64,000 nt of DNA from Rhodanobacter sp. 67-28 (GTDB lineage Bacteria; Pseudomonadota; Gammaproteobacteria; Xanthomonadales; Rhodanobacteraceae): assembly GCA_001898415.1 (NCBI GenBank), contig MKTU01000074.1, forward strand, positions 8,134 through 72,133. The letters are read 5' to 3'. A program made the position numbers and the translations under genes. Position 1 is the first letter of the stretch, and the number at the start of each line of letters is the position of its first letter. Below are positions 48,687 to 57,381 of the stretch, one piece after another. The notes below the pieces were generated by a model. It made no database searches. It saw nothing but the letters and a program-made list of their open reading frames with translations, and was not told the origin of the DNA.

Positions 48687-48737
48687 CCACTCGTTCGAGG
48701 CGGACGGCTCCGCCGCCGCTCAACTCAAGCGTTAGGT
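48681..48737 (+). repeat. attC9
   Basis: 57-bp attC, left core GCCTAAC, right core GTTAGGT, central palindrome GGCGGACGGCTCCGCCGCC. Last attC recognised in the array. Confidence 0.92.
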
Positions 48738-48755
48738 ACACATGGGGGCTTCATC

Positions 48756-49160
48756 GTGCGGGTCGTCATCATTTCCATGTTGCTGTGTCTTGTCGGCTGC
48801 GCGTCTAACCAGCCGAGCGCGCCGCCTGTGGTGTACTCCGTAAATTCGAACGACGCATCCTCAAACGTATGGGTTGTGGACGCTATCGACCATGTTGCAA
48901 AAAAACGGGTTCGGTATTTCTTGGTCTGCGATTTTTACCACTGGGGCAACCGCGAGATCGTTAAAGGCCCAACAGCCTGCGATCTTTCGGTAGGGGAAGA
49001 GATAGCGCCCAATCCATTCCAGACTCGACCCGGCGGCTTTCTTGACATTTGGGTGCGCCAAGGGATTTTGTCGATCACCAAAGGCACTGGCAGTGAGCAG
49101 GTTGTAGAGCAATTCACCATCCAGTCGGCTAAGGTTCTACCGTATGCGGATAAAGGATAA
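48756..49160 (+). CDS. Cassette 10: putative lipoprotein, no attC downstream
   Basis: The 134-aa product starts at GTG 48756, with GGGGG upstream. The signal peptide ends in lipobox LVGC (VIISMLLCLVGCAS). The mature part includes VWVVDAIDHVAKKRVRYFLV, YHWGNREIVKGPTACDLSVG and FTIQSAKVLPY. Its last codons run into the repeat patch (GATAAAGGATAA). No attC follows, so its own recombination site may have been lost. Function unknown. Confidence 0.7.
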   Translation: MRVVIISMLLCLVGCASNQPSAPPVVYSVNSNDASSNVWVVDAIDHVAKKRVRYFLVCDFYHWGNREIVKGPTACDLSVGEEIAPNPFQTRPGGFLDIWVRQGILSITKGTGSEQVVEQFTIQSAKVLPYADKG

Positions 49161-49386
49161 AGGGGACGTGGCCAATTAAATGGGGCAGGATAAAGGGGAC
49201 GTCAATAAAGGGAACGAATAATGGGGACGTCGAATAATGGGGACGGAATAATGGGGACGTGGCCAATTGAATAATGGAATAATGGGGACGTGGCCAATTA
49301 AATCAGTTCTTGGTTGCTTCGCAGTGGCCGCCCCGCGAGCGGCATACGGTGGTGGGATAAAGAGGACGCGGCCAATTGAATCCGGC
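49161..49386. repeat. Degenerate short-repeat patch
   Basis: About 225 bp of imperfect repeats built from AATAATGGGGACGT or GATAAAGGGGACGT and GGCCAATT (four copies of the latter). The units are irregularly spaced and partly broken. No gene is present. This marks the right edge of the accessory region. Confidence 0.75.
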
Positions 49387-49432
49387 GAACCTCAGAACCT
49401 GACCCGTTCCGGCCTCCCAAACGGAGCATCCC

Positions 49433-49990
49433 ATGGGCCTCTTGACCTTCAGCATCAACCTCACCCTGGACGGCTGCGTCGACCATCAGGAAGGCATCGC
49501 CGACGACGAGACGCACGCGTTCTTCACTCGCCTCATGGACGAGAGCGGGGCGATGCTGTGGGGCCGCGTCACCTACGAGATGATGGAGAGTTACTGGCCG
49601 GCGGTCGCACGCGGCGAGGTGGAAGCGCTGCCGGCGATGCGCGAATGGGCGGTCAAGCTGGAGGCCAAGCCGAAGTACGTGGTGTCTTCGACGCGGAAGG
49701 ATTTCCCCTGGGCCCACAGCCACCATGTCGCCGGCGACCTGCGCACAGGCGTGCAGAAGCTAAAGGACGCGACACCGGCCGGCGTGCTGCTCGGCAGCGG
49801 CAAGCTTGCGGCGGAACTGGACCGGCTGGAGCTGATCGACGAGTACAGGTTCCTCATCCATCCCCGGATCGCCGGTCATGGACCGACTTTGTACCAGGAC
49901 GGGCTGCCCGGCACGCGCCGACTGGAGCTGGTCTCGGCCACGTCGCTGCGCAACGGCGCAGTCGCCGTGCACTACCGGCGCGCACGCTGA
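49433..49990 (+). CDS. RibD C-terminal/dihydrofolate reductase-like protein
   Basis: The 185-aa protein has the RibD_C/DHFR-like fold: FSINLTLDGCVDHQEG at the start, AMLWGRVTYEMMESYWP, KYVVSSTRKDFPW, LLGSGKLAAEL and FLIHPRIAGHGPTLYQ. Such stand-alone proteins are probably NADPH-dependent reductases with unknown substrate. Core-like composition shows that the accessory region has ended. Confidence 0.88.
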   Translation: MGLLTFSINLTLDGCVDHQEGIADDETHAFFTRLMDESGAMLWGRVTYEMMESYWPAVARGEVEALPAMREWAVKLEAKPKYVVSSTRKDFPWAHSHHVAGDLRTGVQKLKDATPAGVLLGSGKLAAELDRLELIDEYRFLIHPRIAGHGPTLYQDGLPGTRRLELVSATSLRNGAVAVHYRRAR

Positions 49991-50019
49991 CCGGTAGTGC
50001 TCCGATGGCGAACTGATAG

Positions 50020-50508
<489 letters not shown>

Positions 50509-50532
50509 AGGGCGCCCGACCCTGCCCCGCGC

Positions 50533-50949
50533 TTACCCGGGCCGGTTGCAGTTGACCATCCACATCGCGCCGTAACGATCGGTGAGCATGCCGAAGCGCA
50601 GCGCCCAGTCGGTCTCGGCCATCGGCATGGTCACCTGCGCACCGTCGGACAGGGCGGCGAACAGGCGCTCGGCTTCCTGCGGCTGGTCGACGCTGAGCGA
50701 CACGGCGTTGCCGTGGATGCCCGGATACGGGCCGCTCTCGGGATTGCACCAGTCCGAGCCCATCAGCACGGCGTCGCCCACCTGCAGGCGCACGTGGGCA
50801 ATGAGGTGGCGGGTGGCGGGCGGCGCCGCATCGCCGGACATGTCGCCCATGGTCACCTTCATCGCGATCTGGCCGCCCAGGCAGCGGGCGTAGAAGTCGA
50901 ATGCTTCGGCGGCGTTGTCCTTGAAAAACAGGTAGCTCACGAGTTGCAT
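50533..50949 (-). CDS. VOC family protein, PhnB/3-demethylubiquinone-like
   Basis: The 138-aa protein has the PhnB-type pattern: FKDNAAEAFDFYARCLGGQI, HVRLQVGDAVLMGSDW, VSLSVDQPQEAERLFAAL and terminal WALRFGMLTDRYGAMWMVN. It lacks the usual His/Glu metal set of glyoxalases. Found convergent to the other VOC gene and 70 bp from the glutathione transferase. Function unknown. Confidence 0.88.
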   Translation of the reverse strand: MQLVSYLFFKDNAAEAFDFYARCLGGQIAMKVTMGDMSGDAAPPATRHLIAHVRLQVGDAVLMGSDWCNPESGPYPGIHGNAVSLSVDQPQEAERLFAALSDGAQVTMPMAETDWALRFGMLTDRYGAMWMVNCNRPG

Positions 50950-51019
50950 CGGTGGTCTCCGGCGGGGTGCTCTGCAGGGATGACGAACGGCGCGGGCGCA
51001 AATCGACAGTCAGCGCGAA

Positions 51020-51643
51020 TCAGGCGGCCACGGCGATTTCGGGGAAGGGTTCGCGCCAGGCTTCGAGCTCGTTCATGCGCTCGTGCCAGCGCTGGACGGC
51101 AGGGAACTCGGCCAGCGGGATGTGCGCGCGGGTCGCGTGCGGAAGCGCCACGGCGAGCGCGAAGTCGGCCAGCGTGAGCGAGTCGCCGACGACGTAGTTG
51201 CGATGTTGCAGATGGCCGTCCAGCACCGCCGCAGCGCGGCGCCATTCGTGAGAAGCCCGCTCCATTTCGGCGGCGTCTGCCTCGCCCAGGTTGAAACGCG
51301 GCCTGATGATGTGCTCGAAGTAAAGCGCGCCGCCGGGCCGGGTGAAGTGCTGATGGTTCCAGCTGAACCAGCGGACCACCTCGATCTGGCGTGCGTCCTG
51401 CGGCCACAACTCCGAGTCGCAGCGCGCGGCGAGGTGGCACATGATCGCGTCCGACTCCCACAGCGCCAGCGCGCCGTCGACCAGGGTGGGCACCTTGCCG
51501 TTGGGATTGAGCGCCAGGTACTCGGGGCGGCGTTGCTCGCCGCGGCCGAGGTCGAGATAGACGTATTCAACCGGGGATTCCAGGTATTTCGCGACCGCGC
51601 ACGCGGAGCGCGGTTTCAACACGTCGGACCAGTAGAGCTTCAT
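51020..51643 (-). CDS. Glutathione S-transferase family protein
   Basis: The 207-aa protein has a thioredoxin-like N-terminal domain with the cis-Pro motif NPNGKVPTLVDG and the glutathione-binding WESDAIMCHLA, then an all-helical C-terminal domain with the N-capping box region VVGDSLTLADFALAVAL. It conjugates glutathione to electrophiles. Substrate unknown. It is on the same strand as the PhnB-like gene. Confidence 0.92.
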   Translation of the reverse strand: MKLYWSDVLKPRSACAVAKYLESPVEYVYLDLGRGEQRRPEYLALNPNGKVPTLVDGALALWESDAIMCHLAARCDSELWPQDARQIEVVRWFSWNHQHFTRPGGALYFEHIIRPRFNLGEADAAEMERASHEWRRAAAVLDGHLQHRNYVVGDSLTLADFALAVALPHATRAHIPLAEFPAVQRWHERMNELEAWREPFPEIAVAA

Positions 51644-51718
51644 GATTGGAGTTTCCTCGCGAAGGTGGGGACTTCCCTGCCACGACGAACGACGCTCCCG
51701 TGAATCGACAGGCGCGGA

Positions 51719-52636
51719 TCAACCGCGCGGATGATGCTGCGCGTGCAGCCGTTTCAGCCCCTCCTTCGCCACCAGCGTGTAGATCTGGGTGGTGCTGAGC
51801 GAGCTGTGGCCGAGCAGCATCTGCAGCGCGCGCAGGTCGGCGCCGTGGTTGAGCAGGTGGGTGGCGAAGGAATGGCGCAGCACGTGCGGAGAAATGCGTT
51901 TGGGGTGGATGCCGACCTGCTGCGCGTAGCGCTTGACCAGGGTCCAGAACATCTGCCGGCTCATGCCCTCGCCGCGGTTGCTCAGGAACAGCGCCGCGGG
52001 CTGCCGGCCGCGGGCCAGCGCCGGCCGGGCGTCGGCGAGGTAATCGCCGATCCGCGCCAGCGCTTCCTCGCCCACCGGCACCAGCCGGTCCTTGCCGCCC
52101 TTGCCGGTGATCCGCAGCACGCCCTGGCGGGTGTTCAGTGCCGCCAGCGGCAGTTCCACCAGCTCGGACACGCGCAGGCCGGAGGCGTACATCAGCTCCA
52201 GCATGGCGCGGTCGCGCAGGCCCAGCATGGTGCCGGTGTCGGGCGCGCCGAGCAGGCCCTCGATCTCGCGCTCGGCCAGCGCCTTGGGCAGGCTGCGCGG
52301 CATTTTCGGCCGCTCGATCAGCAAGGTGGGATCGACGAAATCCGGCTCGTCACGGGCCACGCAGGCGTAGTAGCGGCGAAACGCCGACTGCCGTCGCGCG
52401 ATCGAGCGGACGGCCACCGCCTGGGTGCCGTGGTAGGCGGAGATGTCCTCGCGCGTGGCCGTGCGCAGGCTGCGTCCGCGCGACGCCAGCCAGCGCGCCA
52501 GCGCTTCCAGATCGCGCCGGTACGCTTCGAGCGTGCGCTCGGCCAGGCCGTCCTCCGACCACACCCGCTCGATGAACAGCGCGATGCCGCGGCGATCGGC
52601 TTCGGCGATACTGGCGGGGTTTTCTTCCTTGTCCAT
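51719..52636 (-). CDS. xerD: Site-specific tyrosine recombinase XerD
   Basis: The 305-aa enzyme resolves chromosome dimers at dif with XerC. It has the SAM-like N-terminal domain (LAERTLEAYRRDLEALARWL) and catalytic residues in ASGLRVSELVEL (Arg), GKGGKDR (Lys), HVLRHSFATHLLNHGAD (His-Arg), LLGHSSLSTTQIYT (His and Tyr nucleophile). The length fits XerD (about 298), and it lacks the additional insert of integron integrases. ATG 52636 is chosen; ATG 52654 is possible. Divergent RDD gene follows. Confidence 0.94.
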   Translation of the reverse strand: MDKEENPASIAEADRRGIALFIERVWSEDGLAERTLEAYRRDLEALARWLASRGRSLRTATREDISAYHGTQAVAVRSIARRQSAFRRYYACVARDEPDFVDPTLLIERPKMPRSLPKALAEREIEGLLGAPDTGTMLGLRDRAMLELMYASGLRVSELVELPLAALNTRQGVLRITGKGGKDRLVPVGEEALARIGDYLADARPALARGRQPAALFLSNRGEGMSRQMFWTLVKRYAQQVGIHPKRISPHVLRHSFATHLLNHGADLRALQMLLGHSSLSTTQIYTLVAKEGLKRLHAQHHPRG

Positions 52637-52680
52637 GCGCACGATGCTGACCATCGCGCGCGCTCCACGCAAGCGATCCG

Positions 52681-53193
52681 ATGCCGATGCCCGCCCGTTC
52701 CGACACGCCCTCCGCCATGCCCTGTCCGCTGTGGCGGCGCCTGCTCGCACTGGTCTACGACCTGCTGATCGTGGTGGCGATCGTGATGGTGGTGGGCCTG
52801 CTCAGCCAGCTGGCCACCGGCGGGCAACTGGTGCAGGGCGCCGATCACGCGCAGGTGCCGGCGTGGTACCGGCCGCTGCAGGGGCTGGTGGTGTCGGCGT
52901 ACTTCATCGGCTCGTGGCTGCGCGGCGGCCAGACCGTGGGCATGCGGCCGTGGCACATCCGCGTGACCGCTCGCGACGGCGCCGCGCCGACCTTGCAGCA
53001 GGCGGTGCTGCGTCTGCTGGTCGCTGCCGCGCCGATGCTGCTGCTGATGCTGGCGCCCGTGCTGGGCCTGCGCGCCACCTTGTGGCTGCTGCTGGCGGCC
53101 TGGGGTGCGTGGTTTGCGGTGGCCTTGTTCGACCCGCGCCGCCGCGCGCTGCACGATATCGTCGCGGGCACCGAGTTGCGGCAAACGGGCTGA
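52681..53193 (+). CDS. RDD family membrane protein
   Basis: The 170-aa protein has LWRRLLALVYDLLIVVAIVM with the RDD pattern, a second helix (VVSAYFIGSWLRGGQTVGM), RPWHIRVT, a third helix pair and a terminal DPRRRALHDIVAGTEL. Divergent from xerD; in related genomes an RDD gene commonly lies at the lptFG/xerD locus, though lptFG are not here. Function unknown. Confidence 0.88.
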   Translation: MPMPARSDTPSAMPCPLWRRLLALVYDLLIVVAIVMVVGLLSQLATGGQLVQGADHAQVPAWYRPLQGLVVSAYFIGSWLRGGQTVGMRPWHIRVTARDGAAPTLQQAVLRLLVAAAPMLLLMLAPVLGLRATLWLLLAAWGAWFAVALFDPRRRALHDIVAGTELRQTG

Positions 53194-53234
53194 GCTTCAC
53201 GTATTGCACAGCGCCGACGCGGTTCAATCCGCCG

Positions 53235-53984
53235 ATGCCCTCCCCGCCCGCCGCCGAGCTTCGCAGCAACGACGAGTCGATCCGCCGCAACCGTGGCTTC
53301 TACGAGCCGTTGTGGACGCGGGCGAACCTGGTCGAACCCTCGCGCTTCAATACCTGGCCCTTGCTGCAGGCGTTGGCGGACGAAGCACCGCGCCGGCTCG
53401 AAGTGGCGCCCGGACTGCGCCCGCGGCTGCCGCTGCGCGGCACCTGCTTCGTCGACTTGAGCCATGCCGCAGTACGGCGGCTGCAGGCCAGCGGGGCCAC
53501 CGCGGTGCATGGCCTGATCGGCGCGCTGCCCTGGCGCGACGCCAGTTTCGACCTGGTCTGCGCGCTGGACATCCTCGAACACGTCGCCGACGACCACGGC
53601 GCGCTGGCGGAACTGGCCCGCGTGGCGGCTCCCGGCGCGCGCGTGCTGATGTCGGTGCCGCTGCACCCGCAGGCATGGACCGCGTTCGACGACTGCGTGG
53701 GCCACTGTCGCCGCTACGAGCCGGCGCAGATCCTCGCCCTGCTGGCCGAACACGGCTTCGTGCTGGAACACAGCGCGGTTTACGGCATGCAGCCGAATTC
53801 GCCGCGGTTGCTGGCCATGGCCGAGTGGTTCCTCGACCACCAGCGCGAACGCGCGATGTGGTGGTACAACCGCGTGTTCATGCCGCTGGGCCTGCATTTC
53901 CAGCAGCCGCTGCGCTGGCGCGAGGGACTGGGCAATACCGACGGCGTGGACGAAATCCTGCTGCGCTGCCGCCGCGCAGGTTGA
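53235..53984 (+). CDS. Class I SAM-dependent methyltransferase
   Basis: The 249-aa protein has a degenerate SAM-binding region (RRLEVAPGLRPRLPL, then TCFVDLSHAAVRRL), LPWRDASFDLVCALDILEHV (the usual motif before beta-5), and VLMSVPLHPQAWTAFDDCVG, GHCRRYEPAQILALL. This is the Methyltransf_11 layout of small-molecule or glycan/lipid methyltransferases. Substrate unknown. Confidence 0.85.
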   Translation: MPSPPAAELRSNDESIRRNRGFYEPLWTRANLVEPSRFNTWPLLQALADEAPRRLEVAPGLRPRLPLRGTCFVDLSHAAVRRLQASGATAVHGLIGALPWRDASFDLVCALDILEHVADDHGALAELARVAAPGARVLMSVPLHPQAWTAFDDCVGHCRRYEPAQILALLAEHGFVLEHSAVYGMQPNSPRLLAMAEWFLDHQRERAMWWYNRVFMPLGLHFQQPLRWREGLGNTDGVDEILLRCRRAG

Positions 53985-54068
53985 GACCCAGCTCTCTGCC
54001 GCATTGCAACACCAGCCGGTCATTCCCGCTAAGATGCAACGGTTTACGACCAACGGCCACCCCATCCG

Positions 54069-55352
54069 ATGCTCTATCAAATCCATGAATGGCAGCGCTC
54101 GCTGCTCGGTCCGCTGAGCTACTTCGCCGAGGCCAACGCCCGCATGCTCAGTGCCCGCGGCAACCCGTTCGCCGCCTGGCCCGGCGTGCAGCGGCTGTCC
54201 GCCGCCAACGAGCTGGTCTACCGGCTGGGCAAGGATTACGAGAAGCCCGCGTTCGGCATCCATGCCGCCGAGGCGCACGGGCAGGAAATCGCGGTGATCG
54301 AACGGGTGGCGCTGGCCAAATCTTTCTGCCAGCTCAAGCGCTTCAAGCGCTTCAGCGACGATCCGGCCACCATCGAGAAGATGAAGAAGGATCCGGTGGT
54401 GCTGATGGTGGCGCCGCTGTCCGGCCACCACGCCAGCCTGCTGCGCGATACCGTGCGCACCCTGCTGCGCGACCACAAGGTGTACATCACCGACTGGGTC
54501 GACGCGCGCATGGTGCCGGCCGCCGAGGGCACCTTCAGCCTGGACGACTACGTCGCCTACGTGGAGGATTTCATCCGCCACATCGGCGCCGAATCGCTGC
54601 ATGTCATTTCCGTGTGCCAGCCCACCGTGCCGGTGCTGGCGGCGGTATCGCTGATGGCCGCGCGCGGCGAGGCCACCCCACGCAGCCTGACCATGATGGG
54701 CGGTCCGATCGACCCCCGGCGCAGCCCCACCAGCGTCGACAACCTGGCCACCCGGCAGCCGCTGGCGTGGTTCAGGGGCAACGTGATCCACACCGTACCG
54801 CCGAACTATCCGGGGCGCGGGCGGGAGGTCTACCCGGGCTTCCTGCAGCACGCCGGCTTCATCGCGATGAATCCCGGCCGGCACATGAGTTCGCACTGGG
54901 ACTTCTACCAGGACCTGCTGCGCGGCGACCAGGAAGATGCCGAGGCGCACCGCAAGTTCTACGACGAGTACAACGCGGTGCTGGACATGCCGGCGCGGTT
55001 CTACCTGGACACGATAGAGAAGGTGTTCCAGCAGGCGCTGCTGCCGCGCGGGCTGTGGGACGTGGCCGGCGAGCGCGTGGAGCCCGCCGCGATCCGGCAC
55101 AGCGCGCTGCTGACCATCGAGGGCGAGCTGGACGACATCTCCGGCCTGGGCCAGACCGAGGCCGCGCACGACCTGTGCAGCAGCATCCCGGCGAAGCGCC
55201 GCGCACACAAGGTGATCGAAGGCGCCGGCCACTACGGCATCTTCAGCGGACGGCGCTGGCGCGAGACCGTGTACCCGCAGGTACGCGACTTCATCCGCCA
55301 GTTCGACCAGCCGTTCCGGCCGGCCGGGCGCCGTCGCGGCGACGCGAAATAA
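54069..55352 (+). CDS. phaZ: Intracellular polyhydroxyalkanoate depolymerase
   Basis: The 427-aa protein breaks down stored PHB granules. It has the long N-terminal part MLYQIHEWQRSLLGPLSYF, VMLMVAPLSGHHASLL-like oxyanion region (seen as VVLMVAPLSGHHASL), the nucleophile elbow SVCQPTVPVLA with Cys about residue 183 in place of Ser, as in the intracellular PhaZ group, and the His region EGAGHYGIFSGRRW. Length is normal. No phaC or phasin gene is in the window. Confidence 0.93.
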   Translation: MLYQIHEWQRSLLGPLSYFAEANARMLSARGNPFAAWPGVQRLSAANELVYRLGKDYEKPAFGIHAAEAHGQEIAVIERVALAKSFCQLKRFKRFSDDPATIEKMKKDPVVLMVAPLSGHHASLLRDTVRTLLRDHKVYITDWVDARMVPAAEGTFSLDDYVAYVEDFIRHIGAESLHVISVCQPTVPVLAAVSLMAARGEATPRSLTMMGGPIDPRRSPTSVDNLATRQPLAWFRGNVIHTVPPNYPGRGREVYPGFLQHAGFIAMNPGRHMSSHWDFYQDLLRGDQEDAEAHRKFYDEYNAVLDMPARFYLDTIEKVFQQALLPRGLWDVAGERVEPAAIRHSALLTIEGELDDISGLGQTEAAHDLCSSIPAKRRAHKVIEGAGHYGIFSGRRWRETVYPQVRDFIRQFDQPFRPAGRRRGDAK

Positions 55353-55361
55353 TCGGGCCAC

Positions 55362-55703
55362 TCAGGCCCCGGGCCAGCCCCACAGCGCGTGGTCGAGGTC
55401 GCCATCCAGGCCGAAGCGCGACAGCGGCACGCGGCCATTGACCACCTCCACGCCCTCGGCGCGCAGCCGGCGGCACTGCTCGCGGAAGCCACGGCTGCCC
55501 GGCGGCATCGCGACGTGGCCGCTGGCCCGCAGCACGCGGAACCACGGCAACTCCATGCCCTCGGGCACCTCGCCCAGCAGCCGCCCGACCAGCCGTGCCC
55601 GCCCCGGCAGCCCCGCACGCGCGGCGATCGCGCCATAACTGGCCACGCGGCCTGGCGGAATCGCGGCGATGGCGGCATAGATGCGGGCGTTGCGGTCTTG
55701 CAT
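55362..55703 (-). CDS. Alkyltransferase-like protein (ATL, MGMT family)
   Basis: The 113-aa protein resembles the C-terminal domain of O6-alkylguanine-DNA alkyltransferase: IPPGRVASYGAIAARAGLPG, RLVGRLLGEVP and PWFRVLRASG. The active-site Cys of the PCHRV motif is replaced by Trp (PWFRV), the mark of ATL proteins that bind O6-alkylguanine and hand it to nucleotide excision repair. It lies convergent to phaZ, 9 bp away. Confidence 0.9.
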   Translation of the reverse strand: MQDRNARIYAAIAAIPPGRVASYGAIAARAGLPGRARLVGRLLGEVPEGMELPWFRVLRASGHVAMPPGSRGFREQCRRLRAEGVEVVNGRVPLSRFGLDGDLDHALWGWPGA

Positions 55704-55784
55704 GGGCACTCCGGTACAACCCGCCGACTCGGCAGGCGAGGCCCGACAGAGTAACCTCGGGCTCTGTCCCACGGGAATGGCACC

Positions 55785-56189
55785 ATGCGCCACTTCGAAG
55801 CCGTGCGCTCCCACCTGGCCGGCGCGCACCAGTTGCACCACAACGATCCCTACCTGATCAGCTTCGACCTGGCGCTCGGCCAGGGTCGCCACCAGGGCAT
55901 CTACCTGGCCGAGCTGGAGGGCGAATCCGGCCGTCGCTACCTGCGCGTGTCCACCCCGATCGGTCCGCTTGCCGGCACCGATCCGCAGCGCTGCCTGCGC
56001 TTCAACTGGGAACAGCGCACCGGTTTCCTGGCGGTGGCCGACCTGGACGGTTCGCCCTACCTGCACCTGTGCGAGAACCGCCTGTACGAATTCCTCGACG
56101 CCGCGGAACTGGACCGGGTGATCCGCGTGCTGGGCAAGCTGGGCGACCGCCTGGAGCAGGTCATCGCCAGCGACGAGGATGCCTTGTAG
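55785..56189 (+). CDS. Conserved hypothetical protein
   Basis: The 134-aa soluble protein (MRHFEAVRSHLAGAHQLHHN) contains YLRVSTPIGPLAGTDPQRCL, FNWEQRTGFLAVADLDGSPY and LCENRLYEFLDAAELDR. The fold pattern recalls type III secretion chaperone-like or YbjN-type sensor domains, but this is not firm. It ends eight bases before the PiT stop (convergent). Function unknown. Confidence 0.78.
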   Translation: MRHFEAVRSHLAGAHQLHHNDPYLISFDLALGQGRHQGIYLAELEGESGRRYLRVSTPIGPLAGTDPQRCLRFNWEQRTGFLAVADLDGSPYLHLCENRLYEFLDAAELDRVIRVLGKLGDRLEQVIASDEDAL

Positions 56190-56196
56190 CGGTGCC

Positions 56197-57309
56197 TCAG
56201 AACGCCGCGCGATACGCCAGCACGAAGCCGTAGGCCAGCAGCGCGGTGATCGGCAGGGTCAGAATCCACGCCCATACCATCCGCTCTACCACCGACCAGC
56301 GAATCGCGCTGAAACGCTTGGCAGCGCCCACGCCCATGATCGAGGACGACACGATATGGGTGGTCGACACCGGGATGCCGAACACCGAGGCGCTGAGGAT
56401 CACCAGCGCACCGCTGGTTTCGGCGGCGAAACCGTTGATCGGATGCAGCTTGACCATCTTGTGGCCCAGCGTCTTGATGATGCGCCAGCCGCCGCCGGCG
56501 GTGCCCGCGGCCATGGTCAGCGCCGAGACCACCTTCACCCACACCGGGATCACGAAGCCGCCGGCCGGGTTCTCCTCGATGCGCAGGAAGCCGAGTATCC
56601 ACGGCAGGTGGTCGAACTCGTGCGCCGCGGTGGCGCCGGCCAGCGCCAGCGCGATGATGCCCATGCTCTTCTGCGCATCGTTCATGCCGTGCGCCACGCC
56701 CATCGCGCCGGCCGAGAGGATCTGCGCCTTGCCGAACAGCGCGTTGACGAACGGCGTGCGGCCGAACCGACGCGACCAGCCCTGACGGCTGGCGAACCAC
56801 GACAGCAGCGCGTACAGCAAACCCATCACGATGAAACCGATGATGAAGCCGCCCACCGGCGACACCACCATCGGGATGATGACCTTGGGAATGACGCCGC
56901 TGCCTTCGAACCAGCCGCCATGGATCCAGATCACCGAGTCGAAGTTGTTGCCCGACGCGGCCAGCGCGGCGCCGACCAGGGAGCCGATCAGCGCGTGGCT
57001 GGAGCTCGACGGCAGGCCCAGCCACCAGGTGATCAGGTTCCACACGATCGCCGCCAGAAGCGCGCAGATCAGCAGCTGCGAGCTCACCTCCAGCACGCCG
57101 GCATTGATCAGGCCCGAGGCGATCGTGGCGGCCACGGCGGTGCCGAGGAAGGCGCCGACCAGGTTGGTGCCGGCGGCCATCAACACGGCCTGGCCCGGAC
57201 TGAGCACCTTGGTGGCCACCACCGTGGCGATGGAATTGGCGGTGTCGTGGAAGCCGTTGATGTAGGTGAACGCCAGCGCGATCACCACCACCGCGATGAC
57301 GACGCTCAT
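56197..57309 (-). CDS. pit: Inorganic phosphate transporter, PiT family
   Basis: The 370-aa membrane protein has about ten helices with the two PiT signature repeats: FTYINGFHDTANSIATVVAT near the N-terminus and GVAHGMNDAQKSMGIIALAL in the middle. It imports phosphate with cations or metal-phosphate complexes. It follows a DUF47 gene by 72 bp in the same orientation, the usual pairing. Gene symbol by family, not by exact orthology. Confidence 0.93.
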   Translation of the reverse strand: MSVVIAVVVIALAFTYINGFHDTANSIATVVATKVLSPGQAVLMAAGTNLVGAFLGTAVAATIASGLINAGVLEVSSQLLICALLAAIVWNLITWWLGLPSSSSHALIGSLVGAALAASGNNFDSVIWIHGGWFEGSGVIPKVIIPMVVSPVGGFIIGFIVMGLLYALLSWFASRQGWSRRFGRTPFVNALFGKAQILSAGAMGVAHGMNDAQKSMGIIALALAGATAAHEFDHLPWILGFLRIEENPAGGFVIPVWVKVVSALTMAAGTAGGGWRIIKTLGHKMVKLHPINGFAAETSGALVILSASVFGIPVSTTHIVSSSIMGVGAAKRFSAIRWSVVERMVWAWILTLPITALLAYGFVLAYRAAF

Positions 57310-57381
57310 GCGCGAACTCCCGCGGCAAGGCGGCGGCCGGCGGCCGAACGAGGCGAAAGGCGCAGGGTCACGAGCGGGCCC

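Larger units (their letters stand above)
43145..48737 (+). other. Integron gene-cassette array without integrase (CALIN)
   Basis: Nine attC sites share the frame GCCTAAC, then TC(G/A)TTC or TCGTCCAAG, then GCGGAC, a GC-rich palindrome, CGCT(T/C)AA(C/T)TC, then CAGCGTTAGGC. They separate small plus-strand genes spaced as in integron cassettes. The first unit starts at GTTAGGC 43145-43151 and the last recognised attC ends at 48737. Base composition is AT-richer than the flanks. Two attC sites carry insertions. No intI or promoter Pc is recognisable. Confidence 0.92.

Noticed and set aside
43145-48737. Array repeats considered as CRISPR or REP
   Set aside because: Spacers are whole genes of different length, and each repeat has attC cores GCCTAAC/GTTAGGC and an imperfect palindrome.
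51719-52636. Considered as the missing integron integrase
   Set aside because: Motifs and length are those of XerD, it lacks the integrase-specific insert, and it lies beyond core genes 3 kb from the array.
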